Both the position numbers and the translations under genes were made by a program. A model generated the notes under the pieces. That model was not told the origin of the DNA. It did no database searches and worked only from the letters and a program-made list of their open reading frames with translations. From the NCBI GenBank assembly GCA_032164245.1, contig JAVMKO010000020.1, positions 12,242,706-12,306,705 of the forward strand: 64,000 bases of DNA, written 5' to 3'. Positions within the stretch are counted from its first letter, which is position 1. Every line of letters begins with the position of its first letter. Below are positions 10,684-21,101 of this stretch, piece after piece. Origin of the DNA: Sternotherus odoratus (Eukaryota > Chordata > Testudines > Kinosternidae).

Positions 10684-10983
10684 CAGTAGACTCTCGATTA
10701 TCCAGGAGTGGATTAACCAGGATGTGGATTAACCAGGATGTCAAAAAAAAATACGCACAACTCGCAGGGCTGGCTCTGGCTTTGCTTCCGCCCCAAGCAC
10801 ACACACAAAAAAAACCCTATCAGGGTGCAGGGCAGCCAGTGAACCAACACCCCCTCCCCCAGTGCACGATGGCTGGTGAATCAACCCCCACTCCCCATAT
10901 TTCCTATGGATGGTGATTATCCAGGATTTTATTAACCAGAATTATTTTTTTCCCTATCATCCTGGATAATCGAGAGTCTACTG
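10684..10983. mobile_element. pogo/Tigger-type MITE, copy 1
   Basis: This 300-bp element has a perfect terminal inverted repeat of about 24 bp that begins 'cagtagactctcgattatcc' and is flanked by TA on both sides. TA duplication plus this kind of terminus points to the pogo/Tigger branch of Tc1/mariner. The interior repeats 'gtggattaaccaggat' twice and holds a short A-run. There is no transposase. The perfect ends suggest it is one of the younger insertions here. Confidence 0.88.
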
Positions 10984-10990
10984 TATGTTT

Positions 10991-11090
10991 CATTCTATGC
11001 ATCTGACGAAAAGGGCTGTAGCCTATGAACGCTTATGCTTAAATACATTTGTTACTCTCTAAGGTGCCACAAGTACTCCTGTTCTTTTTT
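10991..11090 (-). mobile_element. Foldback repeat, single arm
   Basis: 'gcatctgacgaaaagggc', then 'gaacgcttatgctt', then 'tctctaaggtgccacaag', is one arm of the foldback family that is complete at 16403-16797. It starts six bases after the TA that ends the pogo-type MITE. The head and other arm are absent. Confidence 0.75.
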
Positions 11091-11094
11091 CATA

Positions 11095-11165
11095 GCATAT
11101 ACTATGTCTGTATAGTGTCTAGCACAATGGGTCATCTAGGTGCTATCATAATAATAACAATAATT
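11095..11165 (+). mobile_element. SINE 3' tail fragment
   Basis: 'tctgtatagtgtctagcac' and 'gtgctatcataataataac' match the tail of the local SINE family, ending in a simple A/T repeat. Confidence 0.6.
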
Positions 11166-11940
11166 TGACCCTGTTAGTTTATGCCCTCAATCTCATTTTG
11201 GCTGTATTAGAAGTACAATTTTTTTTTATTGAAAGGAACCAATTTTTTTTAATTGTTAAACTTTTCACATCCTTTTTTGATAAAACTAATACTTACCTTT
11301 TTCAGTTTAGCATATCTTATCTCATTATATCCTCATTTGTTTGGGTAGAAGTATGCTAATTGGCTCATTGATCATTCAAATACCTCCTGCTGTGGGAACT
11401 GCTTGTATTTGCTGGCTCTCCAATTTATTAATTGAGGAGCAATTCAATTATAGGTAATATTCTTTTATCGCTAATAAGATCTTCTGGTAACAGCAACATC
11501 CCTGATTTTGAAATGAAATTTGCAGGGTTTGGCTCAAATGTAATTTAAAACTGCTTGGCATAAAGACTTCAAAAATTAGCCCTAAAACATAGGTACTTGA
11601 ATCAAGACCAGCTCCACAGACATGCAAAGAAAATCAATAAAATTCTGATCAAAGTTATCTTCTCATTCATGCATTCTCACTTTGTGATAGTTTCAATAGG
11701 GGCTTTCATATTAGGAAATCCTTGCAAATGTATTAGGCAAAAAAAAAAGTTGTCCTTAATCAGAATGATCTAAAATGGCATCTAAAACATATAGTTAACA
11801 TTACAGTTTATCATCTAATTTGCCAAGATTAGTCTCTTTGTGTGCGTGTCTATATCAATTCCCAAGCTTATCTTGAGTTCTGGTTATTAACTTGAGAAAG
11901 ATATTGGAGAGCTGCTTTCCCCCCCGAAATAAATGACAAG
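11166..11940. other. AT-rich stretch with nothing assigned
   Basis: There is no coding region. Phe/Leu-rich frames such as the one at 11165-11359 are products of poly-T tracts. Confidence 0.45.
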
Positions 11941-11941
11941 T

Positions 11942-12210
11942 TTCTTATTATTTATTTGTACTATAGTAGCACTTTGAGGCCCCAACATAGACTGAGACTC
12001 CATTGTACTAGGCACTGTACATACAGCTAGTCAGAGGTAGTCACTACCCTGACAAGCATAGAAAAGATAGCTGAAAGCTGGGTGGGCAGAAGAAAGTATT
12101 TTGATGCCCCTCTTACAGATGGGGAATTGAGAGAGAGAAATTACATGACTTGTCTGAGCTCATACAGGAAGTCTTTAGCTGAAGCAAGGAACTTTGACAT
12201 CATTACCGTT
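11942..12210 (-). mobile_element. tRNA-derived SINE, antisense
   Basis: On the minus strand the tail complement 'gtactaggcactgtacat' is followed by the body complement 'cttacagatggggaattgag'. The rest continues in the same order ('catgacttgtctgagctc'). It is diverged but collinear with the other copies at 13.6 and 35.0 kb. Confidence 0.7.
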
Positions 12211-12779
12211 TTTTCTTCTTTTCTTAACAATTTTGGGTGATTTTCTTTTGTTCTGTTGCTAATTCTGAGCAAACTGGCTAAGAATACAGCTGGGGGGAAA
12301 ATGTTGCAGTAAATCTAATCCACAGGGCCTGATTCCTTGCTCACTTACACCAGTGTTGATCAGGAGCATCTGTTAACATCAATGGTGTACTGGTATGAAT
12401 TGCTTCAGGGATTTTTCTGCCAACCTGAACCATATCCCAGGGTAGTCAAATAGGTTGGAAATGTTTTCAGTGAGTCTCAGCCAAGTTTGGGGCCTGTATC
12501 AGCTGAATGTCAAATAATCGTGGGCTGATTTTATGGGGTTAGAGTCTCAGCTGGTGTAGAGTGCTGTAACTACTGTAAGATGAGGAATTCAACCTTGGTT
12601 TCCACCGAAAAAAGTATGTGGAAAAAACAGTCCAATTTAGAGACATTGGTGATGTGGGAACCTCATTGGAAATAAACCAAAATATTTTTTTACCATCCAT
12701 CTGTGTACGTCAGCAGCTGTGTTTCATGCAACTTTACCCATCACTAATTGTTGGGACAGGGGCAAATGTCCAGATCATT

Positions 12780-12846
12780 AAAGTTATTTAGGTGCTTAAC
12801 TCCCATTGATCACAGTGTGAGTTAGACACCTGAATACTTCTGAGAA
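12780..12846. repeat. Hairpin repeat, second copy of the 7407 family
   Basis: 'aaagttatttaggtgcttaac' faces 'gttagacacctgaatacttc' around 'cccattgatcacagtg'. This is the same order and arm sequence as the hairpin at 7407-7474. Confidence 0.65.
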
Positions 12847-12919
12847 TTTGGGCCAAGCCTATAAAGGACCGGGTGAGAGTGGCAGGGAGGGAGCAGGGAT
12901 CACTCTTACAATTGTAACA

Positions 12920-13045
12920 AATGTGTGTGTGCTTTTGTTTATGTTTCAAGTGGGTGTGTGTTCACATGTTTGTGTCCATGCATGTATGTGTGCATATCTG
13001 TGTTTGTGCACCCATGCATATACAAATGTGTGTGTGTTCACTCCT
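12920..13045. repeat. TG-rich low-complexity tract
   Basis: Interrupted (TG)n with 'catgtttgtgtccatgcat' motifs. The 141- and 77-codon frames over it are Cys/Val-rich because of the repeat and are not genes. Confidence 0.8.
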
Positions 13046-13584
13046 GTTCTTGTGCTACATTTCTGGTTCCACTATGAATTCATGTGCTGCCATTTTCTCT
13101 TTCTCATCACAGACTCTGGCACAAAGATGTTGTATCAGAATTTTAATGCTTTAATGTATCCCCCGAAATACACTAGTGTACTTTACTATTCTGACCTTTC
13201 GTCTTTTCGTCTTTTGATTGGGGTGGCTATTCTGCCCTGGTCTCTGCAGATCACTGAAGTTGTAAAACAGTGAAACGAATGGAATGACTCTAGCTAGTCA
13301 CAATACAGAATACTGAAAAGGTCAGTGTAGCCCCATCTCCCCTGCTATAACTCACAGAGTATACAGGACCTTAAATATTTGATACAGCATTTTTGTGACA
13401 AAGGGCTTTGGCAAAAATAGGAAGCAGAACCAGCATCAATCCATTCACATGGCAAAGTTAATCAACAAGTCAGGAATGAGAAAGGGCAGAAACTCATTCT
13501 CTTCATAGGGGTTAACTCCACTTTATTTTGTGTCCTCTCCCACCTGTAAAAGAATTTGTCAATTCTCCACAAGCGTATTACCAT

Positions 13585-13865
13585 TGTTGTTTATACTGCA
13601 GTAGCCCCTATGAACTGTAGTCACGGACCAGGACCCCATTGTGCTAGCTGCTGAGGAGACTAGTAAGAGACAGGCCCTGTCCTGAAGTAAACAGACAAAG
13701 TAAGGATTATTTATCCCCCTTTTACAGATGACAAAACTGAGGCACAGAGAAAGTAAGCGAATTGTTCAGGGTCACACAGGTTGTCTGTACCGGAACTGAG
13801 AACTAAACCTAGATTTCATGAGCCCCAATGCAGCAGCTTAACTATATAACTAGCCGTCCTATCTA
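13585..13865 (-). mobile_element. tRNA-derived SINE, antisense, near full length
   Basis: Tail complement ('gaccaggaccccattgtgct'), body complement ('ttttacagatgacaaaactg', 'aggcacagagaaagtaagcg') and box-B-side complement ('ggaactgagaactaaacc') follow in order over about 280 bp. This is the full plan of the local SINE. No exact target duplication was identified. Confidence 0.78.
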
Positions 13866-14767
13866 GGAATTAATTTTTTTCTGCCTACAAGGTGACAATA
13901 TCAAAGGAGAAGGGAACGTATCCATATCCTCTGAAGCTGTACCTTGTTCTTCACAGCCCTCTATGCATTGTTTAGCTTTCCTGAGTGGTTCCAGTGGTAT
14001 CTATCTCTAATCGCAGGAAAGATACATGCAAAACAATTAAAATATAGTTGATGGATTCCTTCCCCTGTTTCCAGTCACCTCCTTCCATTCTTTCCCTTTC
14101 TAGTTGGCAACTTGCAGACTCACTGACCTCATCTGAGCACCTGAGTGCTTATTTATAGCCTAAATTCAGATGTGGAAAAGACTATTAGTCTTTACAGCTG
14201 CTCCCTAGTCAGTCTGCAATCCAGCAAATCTTTAGCATTTGCCAACACCTAGCGTGCTTTCCTCCCCACCCCCATATCTCCAGCTTCATATCTATCAGCA
14301 CACATCTATGTACACAAGGCCCGATCCTGCAGGATACTGAACACACTTCTTTTTGTCCTTTGGGCTGAAAGATCTGACGTTTTAAAACAGGAAGGGGGCT
14401 CTTGCATGCTGTGGTTCTGGGGGCTGTAAAATGTCACTCCATCCAGTGAAGGAAACAAGACGTATGCAAATCAAATGCTTCAGGATCTTAAAGAGCTGGT
14501 AACTGTCTCAGATTTGCTAAAATCCAGCACTAATGACATATTTAAATAGCAGCTATAGACTGTTTCCCTCTCTTGGGATTTTATGAGTGAATTTTTAATT
14601 TTTGGCAAAACCTTTACAGTTCACCTTTAAATCCAATTTTCTCTTGAGCGCATCTAGTGAAAGAGTCTCAACAACTTCCCATGGGAGATTATTCCACTAA
14701 CAGTGTGAACTCACTCTCTAGAGGCTTTCTGTACCATCCCTCACTTCAATAGCTAGCATGACTTTTT
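13866..14767. other. Stretch with nothing assigned
   Basis: No gene or firm repeat was recognised. The segment near 14640-14760 ('agagtctcaacaacttccc', 'gattattccactaac') could be a decayed antisense CR1 3' region, but the match is weak. Confidence 0.35.
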
Positions 14768-14778
14768 TCCTTTTCTAG

Positions 14779-15014
14779 CGACAAAGAGTCTTGTAGCACC
14801 TTATAGACTAACAGATTTTAGGGATCATGAGCTTTCGTGGGTTAAGACCCACTTAATCAGATGAATGTTGTGGAAATCTCCAGAGGCAGGCATAAATATG
14901 CAGGCAAGAAAGCAAGGTAAATTCAATCAGTGGGGGTGGTGCAGCCCACTTCCAGCAGGTGATCTGGCGGTGTGAACGCCCAGCGAGGAGAAACTGCTTT
15001 TGTAATTGGTGTAA
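14779..15014 (+). mobile_element. Foldback-family arm fused to an unrelated tail, with 11-bp duplication
   Basis: The first 90 bp are a stem arm of the foldback family ('gacaaagagtcttgtagcacc', 'gagctttcgtgggtt', 'acccacttaatcagatg'). Instead of the second arm there is a different tail: 'aatctccagaggcaggc', 'ataaatatgcaggcaag', ending 'gagaaactgcttttg'. The whole unit is bracketed by 'tccttttctag' at 14768-14778 and 15015-15025, exact over 11 bp. It therefore moved as one unit, and the same arm can be carried by different tails. Confidence 0.8.
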
Positions 15015-15025
15015 TCCTTTTCTAG

Positions 15026-15310
15026 TTTCAAACTTACTTTTTGTATGCTATATGCACATAGATCCTATTAACTGTACAAAATGTGCTTATTCCCAGATAC
15101 TTAGATGTACATATCACATGAGTGTGCTAACCTGTATGGGGAAGTCCTGTGAAATTTATAATGAATGGAGGCTTTTTTTAATTGTGTTTTAGAACCATCC
15201 TATAGAGTCTCATACTGTATTCTATCCCTTGCTATCAGTGGCTATAAGATGGTTAAAAAAGTCCTATAGAAAGGATCTCATTCATAATTAAAGTGTATGA
15301 AAGAGATTTT
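15026..15310. other. Short unassigned stretch
   Basis: Nothing was recognised here. The frames covering it lack domains. Confidence 0.35.
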
Positions 15311-15374
15311 CAGCTAGTGTGAATCGGCATAACATTCTTGATTTTAATGGAGCTACGTCAGTTCACACCAGCTG
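15311..15374. repeat. Hairpin repeat ('cagctggtgtgaa' family)
   Basis: 'cagctagtgtgaatcggc' faces 'gttcacaccagctg', with inner pairing of 'cattcttgattttaatgg'. The arms are imperfect. It belongs to the class of short palindromes centred on 'attgacttcaatgg'-like sequence. Confidence 0.7.
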
Positions 15375-15962
15375 ACAATGTGACCCTATAGCTTTTTTAG
15401 AATAATTTCTAAAGAAATCTATTATATTCCTATTGGACCCTATTGATTGCCATAGCACTTTTCTATCAGAGAGTTAAGGGATATGATCACATAAAGGTGC
15501 TGTGAGTCCCCCATACTGATGGTGAAAATTCACACCAATCCACATATGTTATACACATTTTGTCTCGTAATAAATACACACAGACAGACATGTTATGTCT
15601 TACATGCAGAACTTCCTTATGATTGATGCAATTACGGGAGAGAGAAAGGATGGAAAGCTTACCAATGTAATTCAGCAGTAGTACCCCTGGGAAGAGAGAC
15701 AGTGGATATTCATGCTGCTGGTTGGTTGACACTTAAATGTTTTGCTTACTTTAGCAGTCTACGTTTTCCTGCTGTCTGCCAGTGGAAACTGGGGAGCTTA
15801 TATTACTCCTCCCATCTCAGCACCATCCCCACCCATCTCCAGATTCCCTAGCCCCAAAACAGAGGTGAATCTAAGTGAATCTAGAATGAGTTTAAATTGG
15901 TGCAATTTATACTTTCTTCCAGATACCAAAATGTGCATGTTATAGCCATTGGTTTCTCTCTG

Positions 15963-16400
15963 AAGCACCTTAGACTCCCATAGACTCAACCAAACTCTTA
16001 ACCATGTGCACAATTTAAGCATACAAATACAGTAGACTCTCAATTATCCGGGATGATAGGGAAAAAAATAATTCTGGTTAATAAAATCCTGGATAATCAC
16101 CATCCATAGGAAATATGCGGAGTGGGGGTTGATTAACCAGCCATCCTGCACCGGGAGGGGGGGAAGGGGTATTGGTTCACTGGCTGCCCTGCGCCATGGT
16201 AGGGGTTTTTTGTGTGTGTGCTTGGGGCGGCAGCAAAGCCAGACCCAGCCCTGCGAGTTGCGCATATTTTTTTTGACATCCTGGTTAATCCACATCCTGG
16301 TTAATCCAATCCTGGATACTTGAGAGTCTCCTGTAACCTCATCTTGACTCAGCAAACCACTAGCATGTGCTTAAGTCTCTCTGTATTCATTAGGATTTAA
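15963..16400. repeat. Palindromic repeat split by a pogo-type MITE
   Basis: The left part (15986-16029, 'taaccatgtgcacaattt') and the right part (16336-16380, 'gcatgtgcttaagtctc') look like the two halves of a repeat of the 5812-5943 kind. The MITE at 16030-16333 lies between them. The match is loose, so the order of events is an inference. Confidence 0.4.
16030..16333. mobile_element. pogo/Tigger-type MITE, copy 2 (inverted)
   Basis: The 304-bp element starts 'cagtagactctcaattatcc', ends 'gatacttgagagtctcctg', and is flanked by TA. It has the same interior as copy 1 in the reverse direction, including the doubled 'atcctggttaatcc'. Its ends carry several mismatches, so it is older or decaying faster than copy 1. 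There is no transposase. Confidence 0.87.
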
Positions 16401-16402
16401 AT

Positions 16403-16797
16403 GGTTCAAGAATAGCGGCTGTGTTAGTCTGTATCTGTAAAGAAAGCGAGGAATACTTGTAGCATCTTAGAGACTAACTAGTTTATTTCAGCATAAGCTT
16501 TAGTGAGCTATAGCTCACTTCGTCGGATGCACAGAATGGAACAGAAGTAAAATGCATTTATACGCAGAGAGAGGAAAAGAAAAGAAAAAAATTGTACATT
16601 GTTAAAAACAGCCCTCTTAGAATTGGTATGCTAATGTACAATTTTTTTCTTTTCTTTTCTTTTTCTCTCTGTGTGTATAAATGCATTTTACTTCTGTTCC
16701 ATTCTATGCATCTGACGAAGTGAGCTATAGCTCACGAAAGCTTATGCTGAAATAAACTAGTTAGTCTCTAAGGTGCTCCAAGTATTCCTCGCTTTCT
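16403..16797 (+). mobile_element. 395-bp head-plus-foldback element (long near-palindrome)
   Basis: An exact 13-bp duplication, 'ttaggatttaaat', brackets it at 16390-16402 and 16798-16810. After a head of about 45 bp ('agaatagcggctgtgttag ...') the left arm runs from 'aaagcgaggaatacttg' to the centre near 16600-16630. The right arm returns through the reverse complement to 'cctcgctttctt'. The arms are about 180 bp each and pair closely. The centre holds 'acagccctcttagaattgg'. The head is not repeated at the right end. There is no open frame of note. Confidence 0.9.
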
Positions 16798-16810
16798 TTA
16801 GGATTTAAAT

Positions 16811-17492
16811 ATATGCTAAAAATTAAACATGGGTGCAGTGTTGAGAAGCACCCAAAAGACTTTGGCTCTGAAGTTCCCAAGGGTACATTTACACAGCATA
16901 TGAAAGCGAGCCTTCTGGCCTGATTTGATAGACCTGGGCCAACAAGGCTCATGCTAGCGCTCTAAAAATAGCTGCCTGGACAGTGCTTTGAAGTTGGAGC
17001 TTGAGCTCTGAAGCCTAAGGCGACCCCAAGACTCTTCTGAAAATGGGACCTTGGCTTCTGAAGCTCAGATCCTCACAGGTATCCTAAGTCCCTGTGAGGA
17101 TCTGGGCCCTAAGTCACTTAGGCACTTTTGCAGATTTTACTCCAGGTGTGCAAAGGTTTTGCTGAATCGGGTGGAGATTCCTCTCACGCTTAAAGATGAT
17201 ACTCCTTTGCTGAATCAGGTTTTTTTGAAATGTCTGCCCCTTCCTGACGCCATCTAATGCTCCTTTTTTAAATCAATGGGGCAGAGCCTGTTGATGCCAG
17301 CAGGGGATCTGGTCCAATTATCGACTTTCCTGGAAGTTATTCATATCTTGGGGATTTGGGGAGGAGGAAGAGAATCAGACCCACGGAGTACAATACACAC
17401 AGCTTTCTTCATCCTTTTCTGCCCATTTCCTGTACCTACTCCAACTGTCTCCACAAAGGTGATTTGATACCAAGTGTTAAAATATTAATGGC
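16811..17492. other. Stretch with decayed hairpin motifs, otherwise unassigned
   Basis: Around 16966-17145 there are decayed 'cttaggcacttttg'-type arms. At 17155-17225 'tttgctgaatc' occurs twice in a partly palindromic layout. No gene is visible. Confidence 0.4.
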
Positions 17493-17562
17493 ATGCATCT
17501 GACAGAGTGGGTATTAGCCCACCAAAGCTTCAATACTTTTGTAAGTCTTTAAAGTGCCACAG
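17493..17562 (-). mobile_element. Foldback repeat, single decayed arm
   Basis: 'gcatctgacagagtgggtat', then 'cttcaatacttttgtaagtc', then 'aaagtgccacag', is one arm of the head-plus-foldback family. The remainder is missing. Confidence 0.65.
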
Positions 17563-19282
17563 ATGTGTACTTTCTGTCACTTCTGGCTCCACAAGGACAG
17601 GAGTCAGTGCTGAATTTACCAATTTATTTGGAATCCGGGCCTGCCAGATCCTATTTCCCACCTAAGCAAACTCTCCCGGTCCATGCTTTGCTGGTTGACT
17701 TCAAATGCCAGTCTATTTATCTAGTTCTCTCTCTCTTTTTTTTCCACCTGAAGGCAGAAGTTGTTCAGAGCAACAAGGAAAGGGTAAGAGAGGTATGAAA
17801 AGATTAGTTTGATCAAAGGAATCTCATGTCACACCAGAAGATTGATTTTCCTCTTTCCCCGCACTCCCATGCCCTTCTCTCTTTGCTGATTGTGAGACTA
17901 TAGCAGAGTTTGCTTCCCCACCTCTCGCCATGCTCTGTGTGTATGTCTTTTGATTATGACTTGTCTCCTGTTAATATCATCTAAACAAGGCACTGTCATG
18001 TTCCTTCTCTCTCTCTCTCTCTCTCTGACCTATTCCTTCAGTGATGGGTACTGGAGAGATGCTCAATTGTCACGCTCTCCTAGCAGGCAGAAGTCTCTGC
18101 TCCTCTGCATTGTTTACAGAGCAGCTATTAGAAAGAAGAACATTCTTAACATTTAAAGACAAACCGATACTAAGCTGGGTGTCTCTTTTGTTTACACCAG
18201 CACTGAATCTTAACATATGATTATTCCCTGCTGTGCCACAGAGTGCATGCTGGGAATTTGATGGACTGGGAGAGGCATAAAGCAATAATATTTTAACACT
18301 TGGTATCAAATCACCTTTTGTTTAATGGGGATAAAGAAACAATCCAATTTTCATAATGCCAGCTCACCACGTATGTCTAAATTAAATGGGAACTGGAGAT
18401 GAGAGGCTGGTAAACAATGTTGCCTACCAGCAGGAAAACAGCTCTTAATCCCATAAATCACTAGGGGAAATTGCTAAGGATATATCTCAGACAATTAAGC
18501 CAATTTAGGCCTGACAGTTGGGGAAAAGCTTAGTAATAAACCGTGGCATTTCAAAGTGGAGCTTTATGATTCTGTTGGATTCATGCACACAGCTCCCCTC
18601 TTTAAACTCCTGGATTTGAAAGTCTGTGACTTCACAGGGCCTCCTCTCCAGGCCTGGCACAAGCAGTGTTGCCGCTCCATGAAAGTTAATAGAGATGCAC
18701 TTGCCTACACAATAGCTGAATTTGATGCATGTCCAAATGCATAGAATGCTTTCCCCCTCCACTCAGTGCCTAGCAGATGTTGTGATACAAGCAGAGGGAG
18801 AGAGAGAGACAGAGCATGCCTTCAGATAGTAGTTAAGGCCTCAGTCCCAGAGCAGGACTGGGACCTAAAGCCTCTATCCTTCCAAGACTTATGCCCATTC
18901 ACTTCAGTGAGATTGCTCACAGTATGCAAAGCTAACCATGTATATAAGTTGATCAAGGTGCTAAGTTATTACAGGATTGGGGGTTGATGATGTAATCTGC
19001 ATTGCTGTCCCATATGGGTTGGAATGTCTGAGCTTTTCTAGAATAGGGGATTATATACTAAGACTATATACCCCTACTCAAATACAGATAGCAGAGATTC
19101 ATTTAGCTCAAGTAGTAGTGATGCCCTGTATTGTGGAAGCTGAGGACCCATGGTTCTATTTGCAATGGCTTAATTTTGCTTGCTACTATGGTGTCCCATG
19201 CTTCAGGATGATTGGACTAACCTTGTTACCTCCTACCTGGTTCTTGCCTACTTATCTATACCTGTCCCTGGACACATCCACT
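17563..19282. other. Unassigned stretch with a (CT)n tract
   Basis: A (CT)n run is at 18007-18027. Otherwise no repeat or gene was recognised. The segment 18310-18530 is AT-rich with little sign of repeats and could be conserved regulatory DNA. That needs cross-species alignment. Confidence 0.4.
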
Positions 19283-19410
19283 GCTTGCATCCGACCAAGT
19301 GGGTATTAGCCCATGAAAGCATATGCTTCAATACTTTAGTTAGTCTTTAAGGTGCCACAGGACTCTTTGTTACCTCTGCTATTCCAGACTAACACGGCTA
19401 CCTCTCTGAT
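19283..19410 (-). mobile_element. Foldback repeat, half element with head
   Basis: It runs from the hairpin centre ('gcatccgaccaagtgggtat') through the arm 'aagtgggtattagccc ... aggactctttgttacc' to the head, read on the minus strand as 'atcagagaggtagccgtg'. The other arm is gone. It ends nine bases before the hAT element that starts at 19420. No duplication was found. Confidence 0.75.
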
Positions 19411-19419
19411 TCGTTTAAT

Positions 19420-19929
19420 CAGTGGTTCTCAACCAGGGATATGCAGAAATTTTCCAGAGGGTAACATCAACTATCTAGAATCAGAGAGGTAGCCACGGCC
19501 TGCATCAGACGAAGTCGGTATTAGCCCACGAAAACTTATGCTTCAATACTTTAGTTAGTCTTTAAGGTGCCACAGGACTCTTTATCAAGTATCTAGATAT
19601 TTGCCTACTTTTAAAACAAGCTACTTAAAAAGCAGTAGCAAAGTCCATACAAACTAAAATTTCACACAGACAATGACTTATTTATACTGGTCTATATACC
19701 ATACACTGAAATGTAAGAACAACATTTCTATTCCGATTGATTTATTTTATAATGATATGGTAAAAATGAGTGTAAGCATTTTTTCAGTAACAGTGTGGTT
19801 GTGACACTTTTGTAGTTTTATGTTCGATTTTCTAAGCAAGTAGTCTTGAAGGGAAGTGAAACTTGGGGGTATGTAAGACAAATCAGACTCCTGAAAGAGG
19901 TACAGCCGTCTGGAAAGGTTGAGAGCCAC
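19420..19929 (+). mobile_element. hAT-like element interrupted by a foldback insertion
   Basis: The termini are 'cagtggttctcaacc' and 'ggttgagagccacag', imperfect inverted repeats of the hAT kind. The interior is AT-rich and continues after the insertion with 'atatttgcctacttttaaa' and 'actgaaatgtaagaacaac'. The foldback element at 19480-19583 splits it. No 8-bp duplication remains visible. There is no transposase frame. Confidence 0.75.
19480..19583 (+). mobile_element. Foldback repeat nested in the hAT element
   Basis: The head 'atcagagaggtagcc' is joined directly to the second arm ('gcatcagacgaagtcggtat ... ggcaccttaaagac' in reverse), with the first arm deleted. It is flanked by 'atcaactatctaga' at 19466-19479 and 'atcaagtatctaga' at 19584-19597, matching at 13 of 14 bases. 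Removing the insertion and one repeat gives a continuous hAT sequence, which confirms the target duplication. Confidence 0.9.
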
Positions 19930-20158
19930 AGAGATATATTTCCTGGATTCAGGGAAGGGCCAGCACTGCTATCCAAGGCTGTAGAAGTAAAGTGATCTTC
20001 TTTGCAGGAGCTAACCCAGTATACCCGTCTCCTTCTGCCACCAGAAAATAAAGCATAAATAAATAATAATTAATTAAATCCCTAAGAAGTCAGGTACTAA
20101 TCCACATTTTCTAATACTGGCTGCGACTCACTTCAGTTGTCTTCTCGGTTTTTTACAG

Positions 20159-20277
20159 GTTACGCCTCCAGCTCGCCAGCTGCTCCCATGTCTGTTTCAG
20201 AAGGCTCAGCACAGTTTTAAGCTGACCCTGGAATTCAGCTCTGACACCAATATCAGACATTTTGGCATGAACATCAG
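20159..20277 (+). CDS. Candidate internal exon, product unknown
   Basis: A good 3' splice-site context ('cttctcggttttttacag') precedes 119 nt that are open in only one frame. They are followed by a good 5' splice site ('acatcag' then 'gtgggt'). The frame starts with Val-Thr-Pro-Pro-Ala-Arg and ends with His-Phe-Gly-Met-Asn-Ile. The base composition is richer in G+C than the surroundings and no repeat was recognised. A shorter version could start after 'tctgtttcag' (20201). The open frame extends on both sides (about 20078-20325), so openness alone is weak evidence. I do not recognise the protein. It may be an exon of a gene whose introns fill the window, or chance. Confidence 0.3.
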
Positions 20278-20760
20278 GTGGGTCAGCACAGTGGAACATT
20301 TTCTATTTTCATGGTGCATTAAGCTACATTTTCTGTTTTCTGGGGCTGTAAAGGAAGTTACTGTTTGGCCCCTTTCTAATCTTGTTATAAAATTTAGTAG
20401 CTCTCATCTTTCCAGAAAAGACCATTGTATACCAGATGAAAAAGTTATATATTGAATTTAACAAGGATTAACAACCTTTTTTTCCTCTGATACCTCACTG
20501 ATTGGCACTGTGCGGAAAGAAATAATTTTTAAACAACTATTACAAGAGAATACTATAGCAGGGATTTTGATTTAATACTATATGTTAGTTTAAATATTCT
20601 CTAGAAGAGATTGCAATCTCTATTGAATGTTACAGGATCTAAGAGTAATTTCTGTGGAGCTCTGTGAACCCAAATGTATATTTTTGATATGGCTTAAATC
20701 ACAGATATTAGAGTTTTTTTTTAAAAAAACCCATTAGATCTCACCAGCCCTCCAGACAAT
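20278..20760. other. Stretch with nothing assigned
   Basis: AT-rich sequence with no repeat or coding region that I recognise. Confidence 0.4.
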
Positions 20761-20763
20761 GCA

Positions 20764-21030
20764 GGATTAATAGATTCCAGAAGGGACCACTATGATCATC
20801 TACTCTGACCTCTGGCATGAGCTGCATCTAGCCTGTATAGTGTGGTTGAGCCAAGACATATTTTGTTAGCAAGGCACCCAATCTTGATTTAAAGACTCCA
20901 AGTCATCCATTGGTAATCTTTTCTACTGATTAATTACCAGCAATGTTAAAGATGTACGTCTTATTTCCAGTTTGAATTTTACTGACGTCACCTGCTAGCC
21001 ATTGGATCTTGTTGTGCTTTTGTTTGCTGT
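20764..21030 (-). mobile_element. CR1-like LINE 3' fragment, antisense
   Basis: 'agattccagaagggacca', 'atgatcatctactctgacc' and 'cttatttccagtttgaattt' are the antisense of the conserved CR1 3' end and the last part of ORF2. Similar text occurs at 31.8 and 62.8 kb. It is old and has no readable frame. Confidence 0.75.
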
Positions 21031-21101
21031 GGTATATCTCCAATACGTTAGCTAGTACTCAGAATACACAGAGTGGTAGCAGTGTGTGTGTACACAGGGG
21101 T

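Noticed and set aside
12848..13273. 141-codon Cys/Val-rich frame
   Set aside because: It comes from a TG-rich low-complexity tract. An overlapping frame in another phase has the same character.
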